Shown: positions 42,767 through 50,554, counted from the stretch's first letter. The stretch is DNA of 64,000 nucleotides from Pleurocapsa minor GSE-CHR-MK 17-07R (GCA_019359125.1 JAHHHY010000011.1:1-64000); one strand, 5' to 3'. Notes: generated by a model not told the origin, from the letters alone. Made by a program: numbers and translations.

Positions 42767-43644
42767 GCTTTGACCGCGTGGAGCGCCTGATCGGGCGCAG
42801 CAATCTGGAAATTCTGGCCGGGCGGCGCGTGGGCATTATCGGGCTGGGCAGCGGCGGCAGCTTCGTCGCCCAAAGCCTGGCCATGAGCGGCGTTGGCCGC
42901 TTCGTGCTGATCGACGATGACGTGCTGGAGGCGGCCAATGTGGTGCGCCACGCCAACGACCTGCGCGATGTCGGCCGCCCGAAAGCCGAGGCCGTGGCCG
43001 ATGCCATCCGCCTGCGCAGCCCTGCTGCCGAAGTCGACGTGCGCGTGGGCCGCTTTGAGGCGTATCCCGATGCGCTGGACGGGCTGGATACGCTGGTGGT
43101 AGCTGTCGATGGCGAACTGACGAAATATGCCATCAACGAGGCCTGCCTGAAGCGCGGCCTGAAGGCGGTGTATGCCGGCGTGTATGCGCGCGGCGAGGGC
43201 GGCGATGTGTGCGTCATTCGGCCGCATGACGGCCCGTGCTATGCCTGCTGGGCCGAAGCACTCCGCGGCGAAGTGCTGGTCAGCCGCGATGCCGACGATG
43301 CGCTGGATTATGGCATGATTGGCGAGAATGGCACGCTGGAGGCCGAGCCCGGCCTGTGGCTGCATGTGGTGCGCGTGGCGGCGGCGCAGGCCGATATGAC
43401 GCTGGCGCTGCTGCTGGAAGGCACAACTGCGGCGCGGGCGTATCCGGCTAACAGCGTCATCATGGCCAACAGCGCGTTGGAAATCATCGAAGGCGAAATC
43501 ACCCCACCGTATTCGGCTGTATGGGTGGATGTGGCGCGTAATCCCGCCTGCCTGGTGTGTGGCGACGGCGCGCAGGCGCAGGAAGACATCTCGCTGGCAG
43601 ATTTGCTCGACAGCGATGATGGATCTTTTGTCGCAAATGGTTAA
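42763..43644 (+). CDS. E1/ThiF-MoeB-like adenylating protein
   Basis: A 293-residue Rossmann-like E1 domain. GIIGLGSGGSFVAQSL holds the glycine loop (27-32), LIDDDVLEAANVVRH the acidic ribose-binding residues and the N-x-x-R pair (Asn59, Arg62), GRPKAEAVADAI the conserved Lys74, and VVAVDGELTKYAINEAC the metal Asp116. Two CxxC pairs (Cys159/162 and Cys263/266) form the structural zinc site. No obvious separate catalytic-Cys domain is present. It would adenylate the C-terminus of a modifier and pass it to the E2 encoded upstream. Overlaps the JAB gene by four bases. Confidence 0.85.
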   Translation: MSFDRVERLIGRSNLEILAGRRVGIIGLGSGGSFVAQSLAMSGVGRFVLIDDDVLEAANVVRHANDLRDVGRPKAEAVADAIRLRSPAAEVDVRVGRFEAYPDALDGLDTLVVAVDGELTKYAINEACLKRGLKAVYAGVYARGEGGDVCVIRPHDGPCYACWAEALRGEVLVSRDADDALDYGMIGENGTLEAEPGLWLHVVRVAAAQADMTLALLLEGTTAARAYPANSVIMANSALEIIEGEITPPYSAVWVDVARNPACLVCGDGAQAQEDISLADLLDSDDGSFVANG

Positions 43645-43723
43645 ACCATTGCCAACAAATCTGATGTAAGCTGATATGCAGGTCACCATGTTTGATCTGC
43701 CTGAACAGAGGAAGTGACCGAAA

Positions 43724-44029
43724 ATGACCGACGAAAACGTGAATTCGACACCGACGCCGGGCGACCTGCCCGAAGCGGAAACAGCCAATAGCGCGAATGA
43801 GGGTTCGCCCTCTGCGGGTGCGCCGGAAAATGAGTATTCCGTCCGCTTGGAACGGCTGGGCGGCGAGCCCGCCCCGGCCATCACGCCGGAAGAATTTGCC
43901 CGCCTGCAAAAGGCCGGGCAGGTGCACATCGACGCGCGCGGACGCGTGCATGCTGCACGCCGTTCCGATGCTGAAGCGGGTGTGTCGCTGAAAAAGCGGC
44001 GCGCATGGTACACCCCGGCCCGCCAGTAA
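43724..44029 (+). CDS. Small acidic N-terminus/basic C-terminus protein next to E1
   Basis: A 101-residue protein. The first 45 residues are rich in Glu, Pro, Ser and Thr and look disordered; the middle AITPEEFARLQKAGQVHIDA may form a helix-strand unit; the end SLKKRRAWYTPARQ is basic. GAGGAAG precedes the ATG. There is no visible beta-grasp fold and no terminal di-glycine, so it is not an evident ubiquitin-like modifier, but its position 80 bases after the E1 gene makes it a candidate partner or target. Confidence 0.6.
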   Translation: MTDENVNSTPTPGDLPEAETANSANEGSPSAGAPENEYSVRLERLGGEPAPAITPEEFARLQKAGQVHIDARGRVHAARRSDAEAGVSLKKRRAWYTPARQ

Positions 44030-44059
44030 TTCACTGCCATACATGCACCATAGGAGCCT

Positions 44060-45244
44060 ATGAGCGAAGCCCTGACAGCACAGACGCTCGTGAACACATT
44101 GAAGCAGCGCGGCGAGCTGCACGACAGCCGCGTTGAGCAAGCCTTCCTGAAAGTGCCGCGCGCCGCTTTTCTGCCCGCCGACGCGCGCGCGCAGGCCTAT
44201 CACGACGCGCCGGTCGTCATCCGGCGCGACCCCGACGGAACCGTCGTCAGTACCTCCAGCCAGCCGGGTATGATGGCGCTCATGATCGAGCAGATGCGCC
44301 TGACGACCGGCATGAATATCCTGGAGATTGGCGCGGGATCCGGCTATAACGCCGCGATCATGAAGCATATCGTCGGGCAGTCTGGCCGCGTGACCAGCGT
44401 GGAATATGACCCGGTGATCGCCAGCACCGCGCAGGACAATTTACAACGCGCAGCGATGGGCGAAATCACGGTCGTCCATGCGGATGGCTCTGGCGGGTTT
44501 TCGCCCCGTGCCGCCTACGACCGCATCATCGCGACCGTGGGCGTGTATGACCTGCCACGCCACTGGGTGCGCCAGCTCAAGCCGCGTGGCCTGATCGTCG
44601 CGCCATTGTGGCTGGAAGGCTTCCAGTTCAGCGGTGCGTTCCAGCTTCAGCCGGACGGCAGCCTGTACAGTGAGCGCAGCCTGCCTTGCAGCTTCCTGCG
44701 CATGCGCGGCCCGTTCGCCGGCCCAAAGGTGGAGATGCGCCTCGGCTCTGGCGGCGCGATGCAGCTGTTGTCGTCGGGCGTGGCGGGCGGCCAGATCGAC
44801 CCGGCCATGCTGGCCTCAATGGGCAGCGACCAGAGCGAAGGCTTTATGGGCATTCGCCTGTCGCCGTGGGAAATTTCCACCCAACTGGTGCCGTATCTGC
44901 TGCTGGCGCTCAAGCATCCGTACTTCATGGCCAGCTTCAGCATCGCCGACGGCCAGCAGGTCTTCGGGCTGACCGGGCAGGGCTTTGCTGTGCTGTCGCG
45001 GGGCAGCGCCTGTTTCGTCCCGCTGAATGGCGGCGGCACCACGCTGACGCTGGGCGCGGCGGCCGCAGACCTGGCTTTGCAGGATGCCATCACGACCTGG
45101 GAGCGCGATGGCCGCCCCGGCGCCGAGCAACTGCGCCTGCGCCTGTCACCGCTGGCCTCCAGCGCGCCGCGCCGCCCGGATGACAATCCGCTGGCGATCG
45201 TCTCGCCCCGCATCGACCATGCCGTCGAGGCCTGGATGGAGTAG
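44060..45244 (+). CDS. Protein-L-isoaspartate O-methyltransferase-like protein with C-terminal extension
   Basis: A 394-residue protein. The first 200 residues are a PCMT-type methyltransferase: QAFLKVPRAAFLPADARAQA, SQPGMMALMIEQMRL, SAM motif MNILEIGAGSGYNAAIMKHI and AYDRIIATVGVYDLP. The remaining 190 residues are an extension not found in the standard ~210-residue repair enzyme; similar extended forms modify peptides or proteins in secondary pathways. It follows the small protein by 30 bases and overlaps the DUF5946 gene by one base, so it is likely part of the E2-JAB-E1 transcript. Confidence 0.78.
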   Translation: MSEALTAQTLVNTLKQRGELHDSRVEQAFLKVPRAAFLPADARAQAYHDAPVVIRRDPDGTVVSTSSQPGMMALMIEQMRLTTGMNILEIGAGSGYNAAIMKHIVGQSGRVTSVEYDPVIASTAQDNLQRAAMGEITVVHADGSGGFSPRAAYDRIIATVGVYDLPRHWVRQLKPRGLIVAPLWLEGFQFSGAFQLQPDGSLYSERSLPCSFLRMRGPFAGPKVEMRLGSGGAMQLLSSGVAGGQIDPAMLASMGSDQSEGFMGIRLSPWEISTQLVPYLLLALKHPYFMASFSIADGQQVFGLTGQGFAVLSRGSACFVPLNGGGTTLTLGAAAADLALQDAITTWERDGRPGAEQLRLRLSPLASSAPRRPDDNPLAIVSPRIDHAVEAWME

Positions 45245-45699
45245 TGTCAGCGCCAGTGTCGTGCCACGAATGCGGTGCAGACTGGCACGATGGGCAGACC
45301 TGCACCGATCATTTCCACACGCTGCTGTTCTGGGAATTTGACCACAAGCTGTTTGATGTGCACTACCTGCTGGTGGCGTCTTACCACATGCAGCACCCGG
45401 CGCTGTACTCGCCGGAAGCGCTGAAAGAGGCACCAGGCCTGATGATCGGCTGGCTGGAACAGGGCAAACACCCGCACCAGACGAGGCGCGAATTTGGGCC
45501 TGCTGTGCAGTCGGACGTGCGTCCGTTCAGGATTACCGGCACGCCGGAGCATCATGGCGCATACATGCACCCGGTCACATGGACGATGCGTGTGGGCGAC
45601 GTGGTCAGGCGCGGCATTGATGCCTATTATGACAGCACGCGGGCGTGGGCTGCGTCCATCCTGGCGTCACTGCGCGCATCCGGGAATATGATGGCGTAG
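45244..45699 (+). CDS. DUF5946-like protein
   Basis: A 151-residue protein starting at a GTG that shares a base with the preceding stop. CHECGADWHDGQTCTDHFHTLL is a Cys/His-rich start that may bind zinc; LLFWEFDHKLFDVHYLLVAS and HHGAYMHPVTWTMRVGDVVR match the DUF5946 pattern as I recall it. Function unknown. Last gene of the plus-strand group beginning with the E2-like protein. Confidence 0.62.
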   Translation: MSAPVSCHECGADWHDGQTCTDHFHTLLFWEFDHKLFDVHYLLVASYHMQHPALYSPEALKEAPGLMIGWLEQGKHPHQTRREFGPAVQSDVRPFRITGTPEHHGAYMHPVTWTMRVGDVVRRGIDAYYDSTRAWAASILASLRASGNMMA

Positions 45700-45721
45700 A
45701 AGGGGTTTTCAGGGAGCGAAT

Positions 45722-46141
45722 TCAGCCTTCCGAAGCTTTGACGTTCACCTCAAATGCGCCCTGTGCGCGATAGAAGCACACATCAAACTCCATGAAGAAG
45801 TTCATTTGCCCGAAAATGACTGGTACATTTTCAGACTGTGTCCAGGCAAAGGCTAATCGGATGCCTGCCTCTTTGGTGATTTGCGGATGTGATGCCGTAG
45901 TTATCAACGCCCGCGCTTCAAATTGTCCCAAACTTCCGACCAGCGATACAGGAACTGTTTGGTCTGCCCATACAGCTCCGAGCGCTAATCCGACGCGATA
46001 AGGCAGGACGCTGACCGCCGCGCCGGTATCCAACAGCCCCACCACCTCGACCGATAGCCCATCCAATGACAAGTTCATCGGCAAACGTGGCATCAAACTC
46101 GTCGGTAGGCTATTCGCTGCGACATACGGAAAACGCGCCAC
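45722..46141 (-). CDS. Retropepsin-like aspartic protease domain protein
   Basis: A 139-residue protein with the retroviral-protease-type active-site motif GLLDTGAAVSVLP near residue 37, preceded by a hydrophobic strand (MNLSLDGLSVEVV) and followed by SLVGSLGQFEARAL and VIFGQMNFFMEFDV. Only one D-T-G is present, so a working enzyme would be a dimer. It begins at a GTG overlapping the stop of the upstream 75-residue gene by one base, forming a two-gene unit. Confidence 0.7.
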   Translation of the reverse strand: MARFPYVAANSLPTSLMPRLPMNLSLDGLSVEVVGLLDTGAAVSVLPYRVGLALGAVWADQTVPVSLVGSLGQFEARALITTASHPQITKEAGIRLAFAWTQSENVPVIFGQMNFFMEFDVCFYRAQGAFEVNVKASEG

Positions 46142-46368
46142 TACAGGGTATCTTTCTTTGATGCTTCCAGGAATTGCGCGAGAAGCTGCGCGGCGTCTTC
46201 GTTGCCGTAGGGCGTGCTGAGCTCATACGTCGCGCCGGGAATCAGCAGGGCATCTTCTTCAACTGCCAATTCGGTGACCAGGACTTGCATGGCACGCAGC
46301 TTATCCGCTCGGTTAAGCGCGCGCAACGCGTGGATGAGATTCTCCGACAGCATAAGGCCAACCTTCAT
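46141..46368 (-). CDS. Hypothetical 75-residue protein coupled to retropepsin-like protein
   Basis: A small, mostly helical protein: SENLIHALRALNRADKLRAM, then QVLVTELAVEEDALLIPG and a helical C-terminus DAAQLLAQFLEASKKDTL. Such ~75-residue partners often precede retropepsin-like proteins in cyanobacteria and Chloroflexota; a regulatory or antitoxin-like role is possible but unproven. Confidence 0.6.
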   Translation of the reverse strand: MKVGLMLSENLIHALRALNRADKLRAMQVLVTELAVEEDALLIPGATYELSTPYGNEDAAQLLAQFLEASKKDTL

Positions 46369-46476
46369 CCTGTTTTGACCAACGTGATGAGACTATTTTA
46401 CCGCAAGGCCTGGGGAATTATCGACCTGTTGAATTGGCCCCAGCCACCTATCCACACCCCAAATTACCCCAGTTAG

Positions 46477-46504
46477 TTGACAGGTTGAGTAGGGTTCATA
46501 TAAT
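46477..46504 (+). promoter_or_regulatory. Consensus promoter of the sulfate assimilation operon
   Basis: Perfect TTGACA (46477-46482), 16-base spacer, perfect TATAAT (46499-46504). Transcription should begin near 46511, about 30 bases before the leader ORF. Such a strong promoter implies control downstream of initiation. Confidence 0.85.
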
Positions 46505-46539
46505 CTGAAAGAGTTCATGAAACACAGGAAGTGTTCAAC

Positions 46540-46611
46540 GTGACTTTCAGCCAGCAGCGCCAGACCATGTGTATGATGTGTTGTCTCGCCACAAGCGCGC
46601 CCGCTGCCTGA
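46540..46611 (+). CDS. Cysteine-rich leader peptide 1 (sulfite reductase attenuator)
   Basis: A 23-codon ORF from GTG 46540 to TGA 46609-46611, with AGGAAG eight bases upstream. The peptide reads MTFSQQRQTMCMMCC then LATSAPAA: Cys at 11, 14 and 15 and Met at 10, 12 and 13. An internal ATG (46567) could also be used. It lies between a consensus promoter and an intrinsic terminator, ahead of the sulfite reductase gene. Cysteine shortage should stall the ribosome at the Cys codons and change folding before the terminator. Similar poly-Cys leader ORFs control sulfur genes in mycobacteria. Confidence 0.7.
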   Translation: MTFSQQRQTMCMMCCLATSAPAA

Positions 46612-46651
46612 TGTTTTGCCGTTGAACCTGACCAACAGGATCGCCATTTGC

Positions 46652-46684
46652 AAAGCCCCGGTGTCAGCATCGGGGCTTTTTTTG
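46652..46684 (+). terminator. Leader terminator (attenuator) before sulfite reductase
   Basis: AAAGCCCCG / CGGGGCTTT perfect nine-bp stem, ten-base loop, then a T7 tract. It lies inside the 5' leader, 28 bases before the start codon. A possible competing helix pairs TTTGC just after the leader stop with GCAAA at the base of the stem. Confidence 0.85.
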
Positions 46685-46711
46685 TTTGAATACACAGGGA
46701 AATGACCAGGT

Positions 46712-48406
46712 ATGGCCAAAAAAAGCCCGGAACAAATCAAGGCAGAAAGCCGTGGATTGCGCGGCAGCATCGCGCAGGAGCTGACTAACAGCGACCGCTT
46801 CTTCACCGATGAGGCCGACAAACTACTGAAGTTTCACGGCATCTATCAGCAGGAAGACCGCGATGCGCGCAAGGCCGACCGCACGCAGGATCACCACAGC
46901 ATGATGATCCGCACCAAGCTGCCCGGCGGCCGCCTGACGCCCGCGCAGTATATCGCGCACGACGAGGTGGCCTCGAAGTATGCCAATGGCACGCTGCGCA
47001 TCACCACCCGCGAGTGCTTCCAGTTTCACGGCGTGCTGAAAGGCGAGCTGCGCCAGACCATGCGCGAGATCAACGAGGCGCTGGTCACGTCGCTGGGCGC
47101 GTGCGGCGACATCGTGCGCAATGTGATGGCCTGCCCCGCGCCGACTGCCGACCCGCATCGCCAGGCCGTGCAGGACTACGCGCTCAGGCTGTCCGACGCG
47201 CTGTTCCCGAAGACCAATGCCTACCATCAGATCTGGCTGGACGGCCAGCCGCTGATCGATGATTCCGAAATTGATGAGCCGCTGTACGGGCGCACCTACC
47301 TGCCGCGCAAATTCAAGATCGGCATCGCCTACGCGGGCGATAACTGCGTGGACGTATACACGCATGACATCGGCCTGGTGGCCCTGTTTGCCGAAGATGG
47401 CGCGCTGGAAGGCTTCAATCTGCTGGTGGGCGGCGGCATGGGCATGACCCACAACAACGACGCCACCTATGCCCGCCTGGGCGACGAAATTGGCTTCATC
47501 ACGCCCGACCAGGTGCTGCCCGTCGTGGCGGCCATCGTCACCATCCATCGCGATTTTGGCGACCGCGAGAACCGCAAGCATGCCCGCCTGAAGTATGTGC
47601 TGGCCGAGCGCGGCGCGGACTGGTTCCGCGAGGAGCTGGCCGCGCGCGTGGGCTATGCGGTCGCGCCGCTGCGCCCGATGCCGCCCTTCCGCGTCGACGA
47701 TCATCTGGGCTGGCACGAGCAGGGCGACGGGCGCTGGTTCCTCGGCCTGCATGTCGAGAGCGGGCGCATCATCGACCGGGGGACTTACCGCCTGCGGTCC
47801 GGCATCCGCGCGATTGTCGAGCGTTTTCAGCTCCCCGTCCGCCTGACCGCCCAGCAGAATATTCTGCTCACCGATATCGTCGCCGACGACCGCGCCGCCC
47901 TCGAGGCGCTGCTGGATGAGTATGGCATCCGCCGCGTCGAGAATATCTCGGCCATGCGCCGGGCAGGGCTGGCGTGCGTCGCGCTGCCCACCTGCGGCCT
48001 GGCCATCACCGAGGCCGAGCGCGTGTTTCCCCAGGTCATCAGCGAATTTGAGGACGCGCTGGAGGAGATCGGCCTGGGCGATGCCGACATCGCCGCCCGC
48101 ATGACCGGCTGCCCCAACGGCTGCGCCCGCCCGTATGTCGCGGAAATCGCGTTTGTCGGCCGCTCGCTGGATAAATACACCGTGTTCCTGGGCGGCAACC
48201 CGGCCGGGACGCGCCTGGCGAAGCCGTTCATCGACCTGGTGCCGCTGGCCCAGCTGGTGCCCACGCTGCGCCCGGTGCTGCAAAGCTACCGCGATGACCG
48301 TGACCCTGGCGAGTCGTTTGGCGATTTTGTCATGCGCGTCGGCCTGGATACGCTGCGCGAACAGGTGCCGGCGGAATGGCGCACGCTGGGGGCTTATGGC
48401 GATTAA
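46712..48406 (+). CDS. sir: Ferredoxin-type sulfite reductase (nitrite/sulfite reductase family)
   Basis: A 564-residue siroheme/[4Fe-4S] enzyme. Two ferrodoxin-like half-domains are visible: RTKLPGGRLTPAQYIAHDEV, TTRECFQFHGV, LVGGGMGMTHNN and FLGLHVESGRI. The metal ligands are in CVALPTCGLA (C-x5-C) and MTGCPNGCARP (C-x3-C), the latter Cys also binding siroheme. The family includes ferredoxin-nitrite reductases, but linkage to cysH and a sulfate transporter favours reduction of sulfite to sulfide. Translated after a cysteine-rich leader and attenuator, which suggests repression when cysteine is sufficient. Confidence 0.88.
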   Translation: MAKKSPEQIKAESRGLRGSIAQELTNSDRFFTDEADKLLKFHGIYQQEDRDARKADRTQDHHSMMIRTKLPGGRLTPAQYIAHDEVASKYANGTLRITTRECFQFHGVLKGELRQTMREINEALVTSLGACGDIVRNVMACPAPTADPHRQAVQDYALRLSDALFPKTNAYHQIWLDGQPLIDDSEIDEPLYGRTYLPRKFKIGIAYAGDNCVDVYTHDIGLVALFAEDGALEGFNLLVGGGMGMTHNNDATYARLGDEIGFITPDQVLPVVAAIVTIHRDFGDRENRKHARLKYVLAERGADWFREELAARVGYAVAPLRPMPPFRVDDHLGWHEQGDGRWFLGLHVESGRIIDRGTYRLRSGIRAIVERFQLPVRLTAQQNILLTDIVADDRAALEALLDEYGIRRVENISAMRRAGLACVALPTCGLAITEAERVFPQVISEFEDALEEIGLGDADIAARMTGCPNGCARPYVAEIAFVGRSLDKYTVFLGGNPAGTRLAKPFIDLVPLAQLVPTLRPVLQSYRDDRDPGESFGDFVMRVGLDTLREQVPAEWRTLGAYGD

Positions 48407-48544
48407 CCCGCCAAACAGGCGCATACTTATAGATAGGTGCTGACGCATCTGGCGATTCGGTCTGTTTCATTTCTCCCGTTTTTCCCGACACAGTTGAGGG
48501 GCGGGGGCCAGCGGCTGCCGATGAAAAAGCACACAGGGAACATC

Positions 48545-49258
48545 ATGCTGGATATTGCAGGGCTTAACGCGCAGTTTGAGCAGGAAGCGCCACAGGACAT
48601 TCTCGCGTGGGCAGCGGAGACGCTGGCCGACAGATTCGCGCTGGTGACCAGTTTTCAGCCCAGCGGCCTGGTGCTGACGCACATGCTCGGCCAGATCGCG
48701 CCGCACGCCCCGATCATCACGCTGGATACCGGCCTGTTGTTCCCGGAGACCTATGCGCTGATGGCGCAGTATGAGCGCGAATATGGCATCACGATTCAGC
48801 GCGTGTCGCCCGCCCAGACGGTGGCCGAACAGGCCGGGACGCACGGCGACGCGCTGTGGGCGCGTGACCCGGATGCCTGCTGCGGCCTGCGCAAAGTCGC
48901 GCCGCTGCGTCAGGCGCTCACCGGCTATGAGGCGTGGATTACCGGCGTGCGCCGCGACCAGAGCGCATCGCGCCGAAACACGCCGATTCTCGCCTGGGAC
49001 ACGCGCCACAACAATCTGAAGCTGGCCCCGCTGGCGGCCTGGACCGAAGACATGGTGTGGACGTATATCCACGCGTATGCGCTGCCGTATAACCTGCTGC
49101 ATGACCAGGGCTATGCCAGCATTGGCTGCCAGCCCTGCACCCGCGCGGTCGCCCCTGGCGAGGATAAACGCGCCGGTCGCTGGAGCGGCCAGAACAAGGT
49201 GGAGTGCGGCATCCACCTGCCAGAAGTCACGACACCCTCAGACGCCCGCACCGTCTGA
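48545..49258 (+). CDS. cysH: APS/PAPS reductase (assimilatory)
   Basis: A 237-residue PAPS-reductase-fold protein. The P-loop-like VTSFQPSGLVLTHML and ITLDTGLLFPETY bind the nucleotide. CysCys in DPDACCGLRKVAPLR, CxxC in IGCQPCTRA and the catalytic Cys in VECGIHLPE are present; the CC...CxxC set binds a [4Fe-4S] cluster as in adenylylsulfate reductases. ITGVRRDQSASR is the substrate loop. Produces sulfite for the upstream reductase. AGGGA before the ATG at 48545 decides the start, although in-frame upstream codons remain open. Confidence 0.9.
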   Translation: MLDIAGLNAQFEQEAPQDILAWAAETLADRFALVTSFQPSGLVLTHMLGQIAPHAPIITLDTGLLFPETYALMAQYEREYGITIQRVSPAQTVAEQAGTHGDALWARDPDACCGLRKVAPLRQALTGYEAWITGVRRDQSASRRNTPILAWDTRHNNLKLAPLAAWTEDMVWTYIHAYALPYNLLHDQGYASIGCQPCTRAVAPGEDKRAGRWSGQNKVECGIHLPEVTTPSDARTV

Positions 49259-49274
49259 CATGGAAAGGATGCAT

Positions 49275-49367
49275 ATGCTCCGCTATAGTGCTTTGCAGCA
49301 GATGTGTTGGCTCAGCCCGGCAGGCCTGAAGACGCGCTCATGTTGTCGCTTTTTATGTTGTGCCTAA
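49275..49367 (+). CDS. Cysteine-rich leader peptide 2 (sulfate transporter)
   Basis: A 30-codon ORF beginning MLRYSALQQMCWLSP and ending RSCCRFLCCA, with five Cys (11, 23, 24, 28, 29). AAAGG lies six bases before the ATG. Leader 1 shares QQ and Met10-Cys11. It lies between cysH and the sulfate-binding protein gene. The two Cys-Cys pairs fall within a TCATGTT/AACATGA inverted repeat (49338-49372), so a stalled ribosome would disrupt it. No T-tract terminator follows, so control may be on translation or by rho. Confidence 0.65.
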   Translation: MLRYSALQQMCWLSPAGLKTRSCCRFLCCA

Positions 49368-49445
49368 CATGACCAAGTCTATCGGGATTGTCAATAAACA
49401 TGCTGACCGATTATCATGATCCTGCAAACGAAGGAGACTCACCCC

Positions 49446-50534
49446 ATGAAGCACTTGAAACTGACCCTGGCCGCTGCCGGCCTGCTGGCTTTGTCCGCAT
49501 TTGCGCCTGTCGCGGCGCAGGATGCCCCTGAGCCAATCACCCTGACGCTGGCCGGCTATGCCGTGCCACGTGAGGCCTATGGCGATATCATCCCGCTGTT
49601 CCAGCGCTACTGGCTCGACCAGACCGGCCAGCAGGTGATCGTGCTGGAGTCGTATCAGGCGTCTGGCGCGCAGTCCCGCGCCGTGGCGGGCGGCTTTGCG
49701 GCGGATGTCGTCGCGCTCTCGATCGAGCCGGACATCACGCGCCTGGTCGATGCCGGCCTGGTCAGCGAAGACTGGAAGGACGACAATCCGTACAGCGGCA
49801 TCGTCACGCAATCGCTGGTGGTGCTGGCCGTGCGCGCGGATAATCCGAAGAATATTCTGGACTGGGCCGACCTGGCCGCCGAAGGCGTGGAGATCATCAC
49901 GCCAGACCCGGCCACCAGCGGCGGCGCGCAGTGGAATATCCTCGGCGCTGCGGGCGCTGCCGAACGCGGATTCGTCCCCGGCTACGAGGGCGAGACTGCC
50001 GTGGCCGATTTTCTGACCGCGCTGGCGGGCAACGTGCTCGTCTTCGACCGTGACGGCCGCGAAAGCTATCTCACGTTCGAGCGCGGGATTGGCGATGTCG
50101 CCATCACCTACGAAAATGAGGTGATCGGCGCGGCGCTGGCGGGCGGCACTGACGCGTACGTGTATCCGGCGTCGACCATCCTGATCGAGAATCCGGTGGC
50201 GGTGGTGGACACCTATGTCGACCAGAACGGCACGCGCGAAGTCGCTGAGGCGTTTGTCGAGTTCCTGTGGACGGCTGATGCCCAGCGCGCCTTTGCCAAC
50301 CGCGGCTTCCGCCCGGTCACGCCGGAAGTGCGCGCGCAGTATGGCCTGGCTGAAGAAGGCGAAGAAATCGCCGAAGCCGGGGCCGGCGCAGTGGAAGTGA
50401 ACGCGTCGATCGTGTATCCTGCGGTGGAAGATGAATTCACGATTGAGCATTTTGGCGGCTGGAGCGAAGCGCGTGCGACCTACTTTGGGGATGAGGGCCT
50501 GTTCACCCGCATCGCCGCGGAAATCCAGGGCTGA
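49446..50534 (+). CDS. cysP: Sulfate/thiosulfate ABC transporter substrate-binding protein
   Basis: A 362-residue exported protein. Signal peptide LKLTLAAAGLLALSAFAPVAAQ; the mature part begins ITLTLAGYAVPREAYGDIIP, the typical sulfate-binding start. Binding-site elements QASGAQSRAVAGGFAADVV, ITPDPATSGGAQWNILGA and GDVAITYENEV are present, with YPASTILIENPVAVVD near the C-terminus. AAGGAG precedes the ATG. The transporter (cysP-T-W-A) supplies sulfate to CysH and the sulfite reductase encoded upstream; a cysteine-rich leader ORF lies just before it. Confidence 0.93.
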   Translation: MKHLKLTLAAAGLLALSAFAPVAAQDAPEPITLTLAGYAVPREAYGDIIPLFQRYWLDQTGQQVIVLESYQASGAQSRAVAGGFAADVVALSIEPDITRLVDAGLVSEDWKDDNPYSGIVTQSLVVLAVRADNPKNILDWADLAAEGVEIITPDPATSGGAQWNILGAAGAAERGFVPGYEGETAVADFLTALAGNVLVFDRDGRESYLTFERGIGDVAITYENEVIGAALAGGTDAYVYPASTILIENPVAVVDTYVDQNGTREVAEAFVEFLWTADAQRAFANRGFRPVTPEVRAQYGLAEEGEEIAEAGAGAVEVNASIVYPAVEDEFTIEHFGGWSEARATYFGDEGLFTRIAAEIQG

Positions 50535-50554
50535 CAGCGTTGACGGAGATTCCT

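Noticed and set aside
43724..44029. The small protein after E1 as a ubiquitin-like modifier.
   Set aside because: No beta-grasp pattern and no terminal Gly-Gly; kept only as a possible partner.
42553..44097. A 514-codon minus-strand frame across the E1 gene and small protein.
   Set aside because: It spans several coupled plus-strand genes and has no domain signature.
46505..46690. SAM, cobalamin or other riboswitch in the sulfite reductase leader.
   Set aside because: No SAM-I, SAM-II or B12-box sequence was found. A cysteine-rich leader ORF with terminator explains the region better.
46823..48448. A 541-codon minus-strand frame opposite sulfite reductase.
   Set aside because: Mirror frame of the reductase gene; no motif or ribosome site, and composition typical of a shadow.
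49077..49274. A longer open frame leading into cysteine leader 2 from inside cysH.
   Set aside because: The part inside cysH is an out-of-frame shadow; the ribosome site AAAGG supports a start at 49275.
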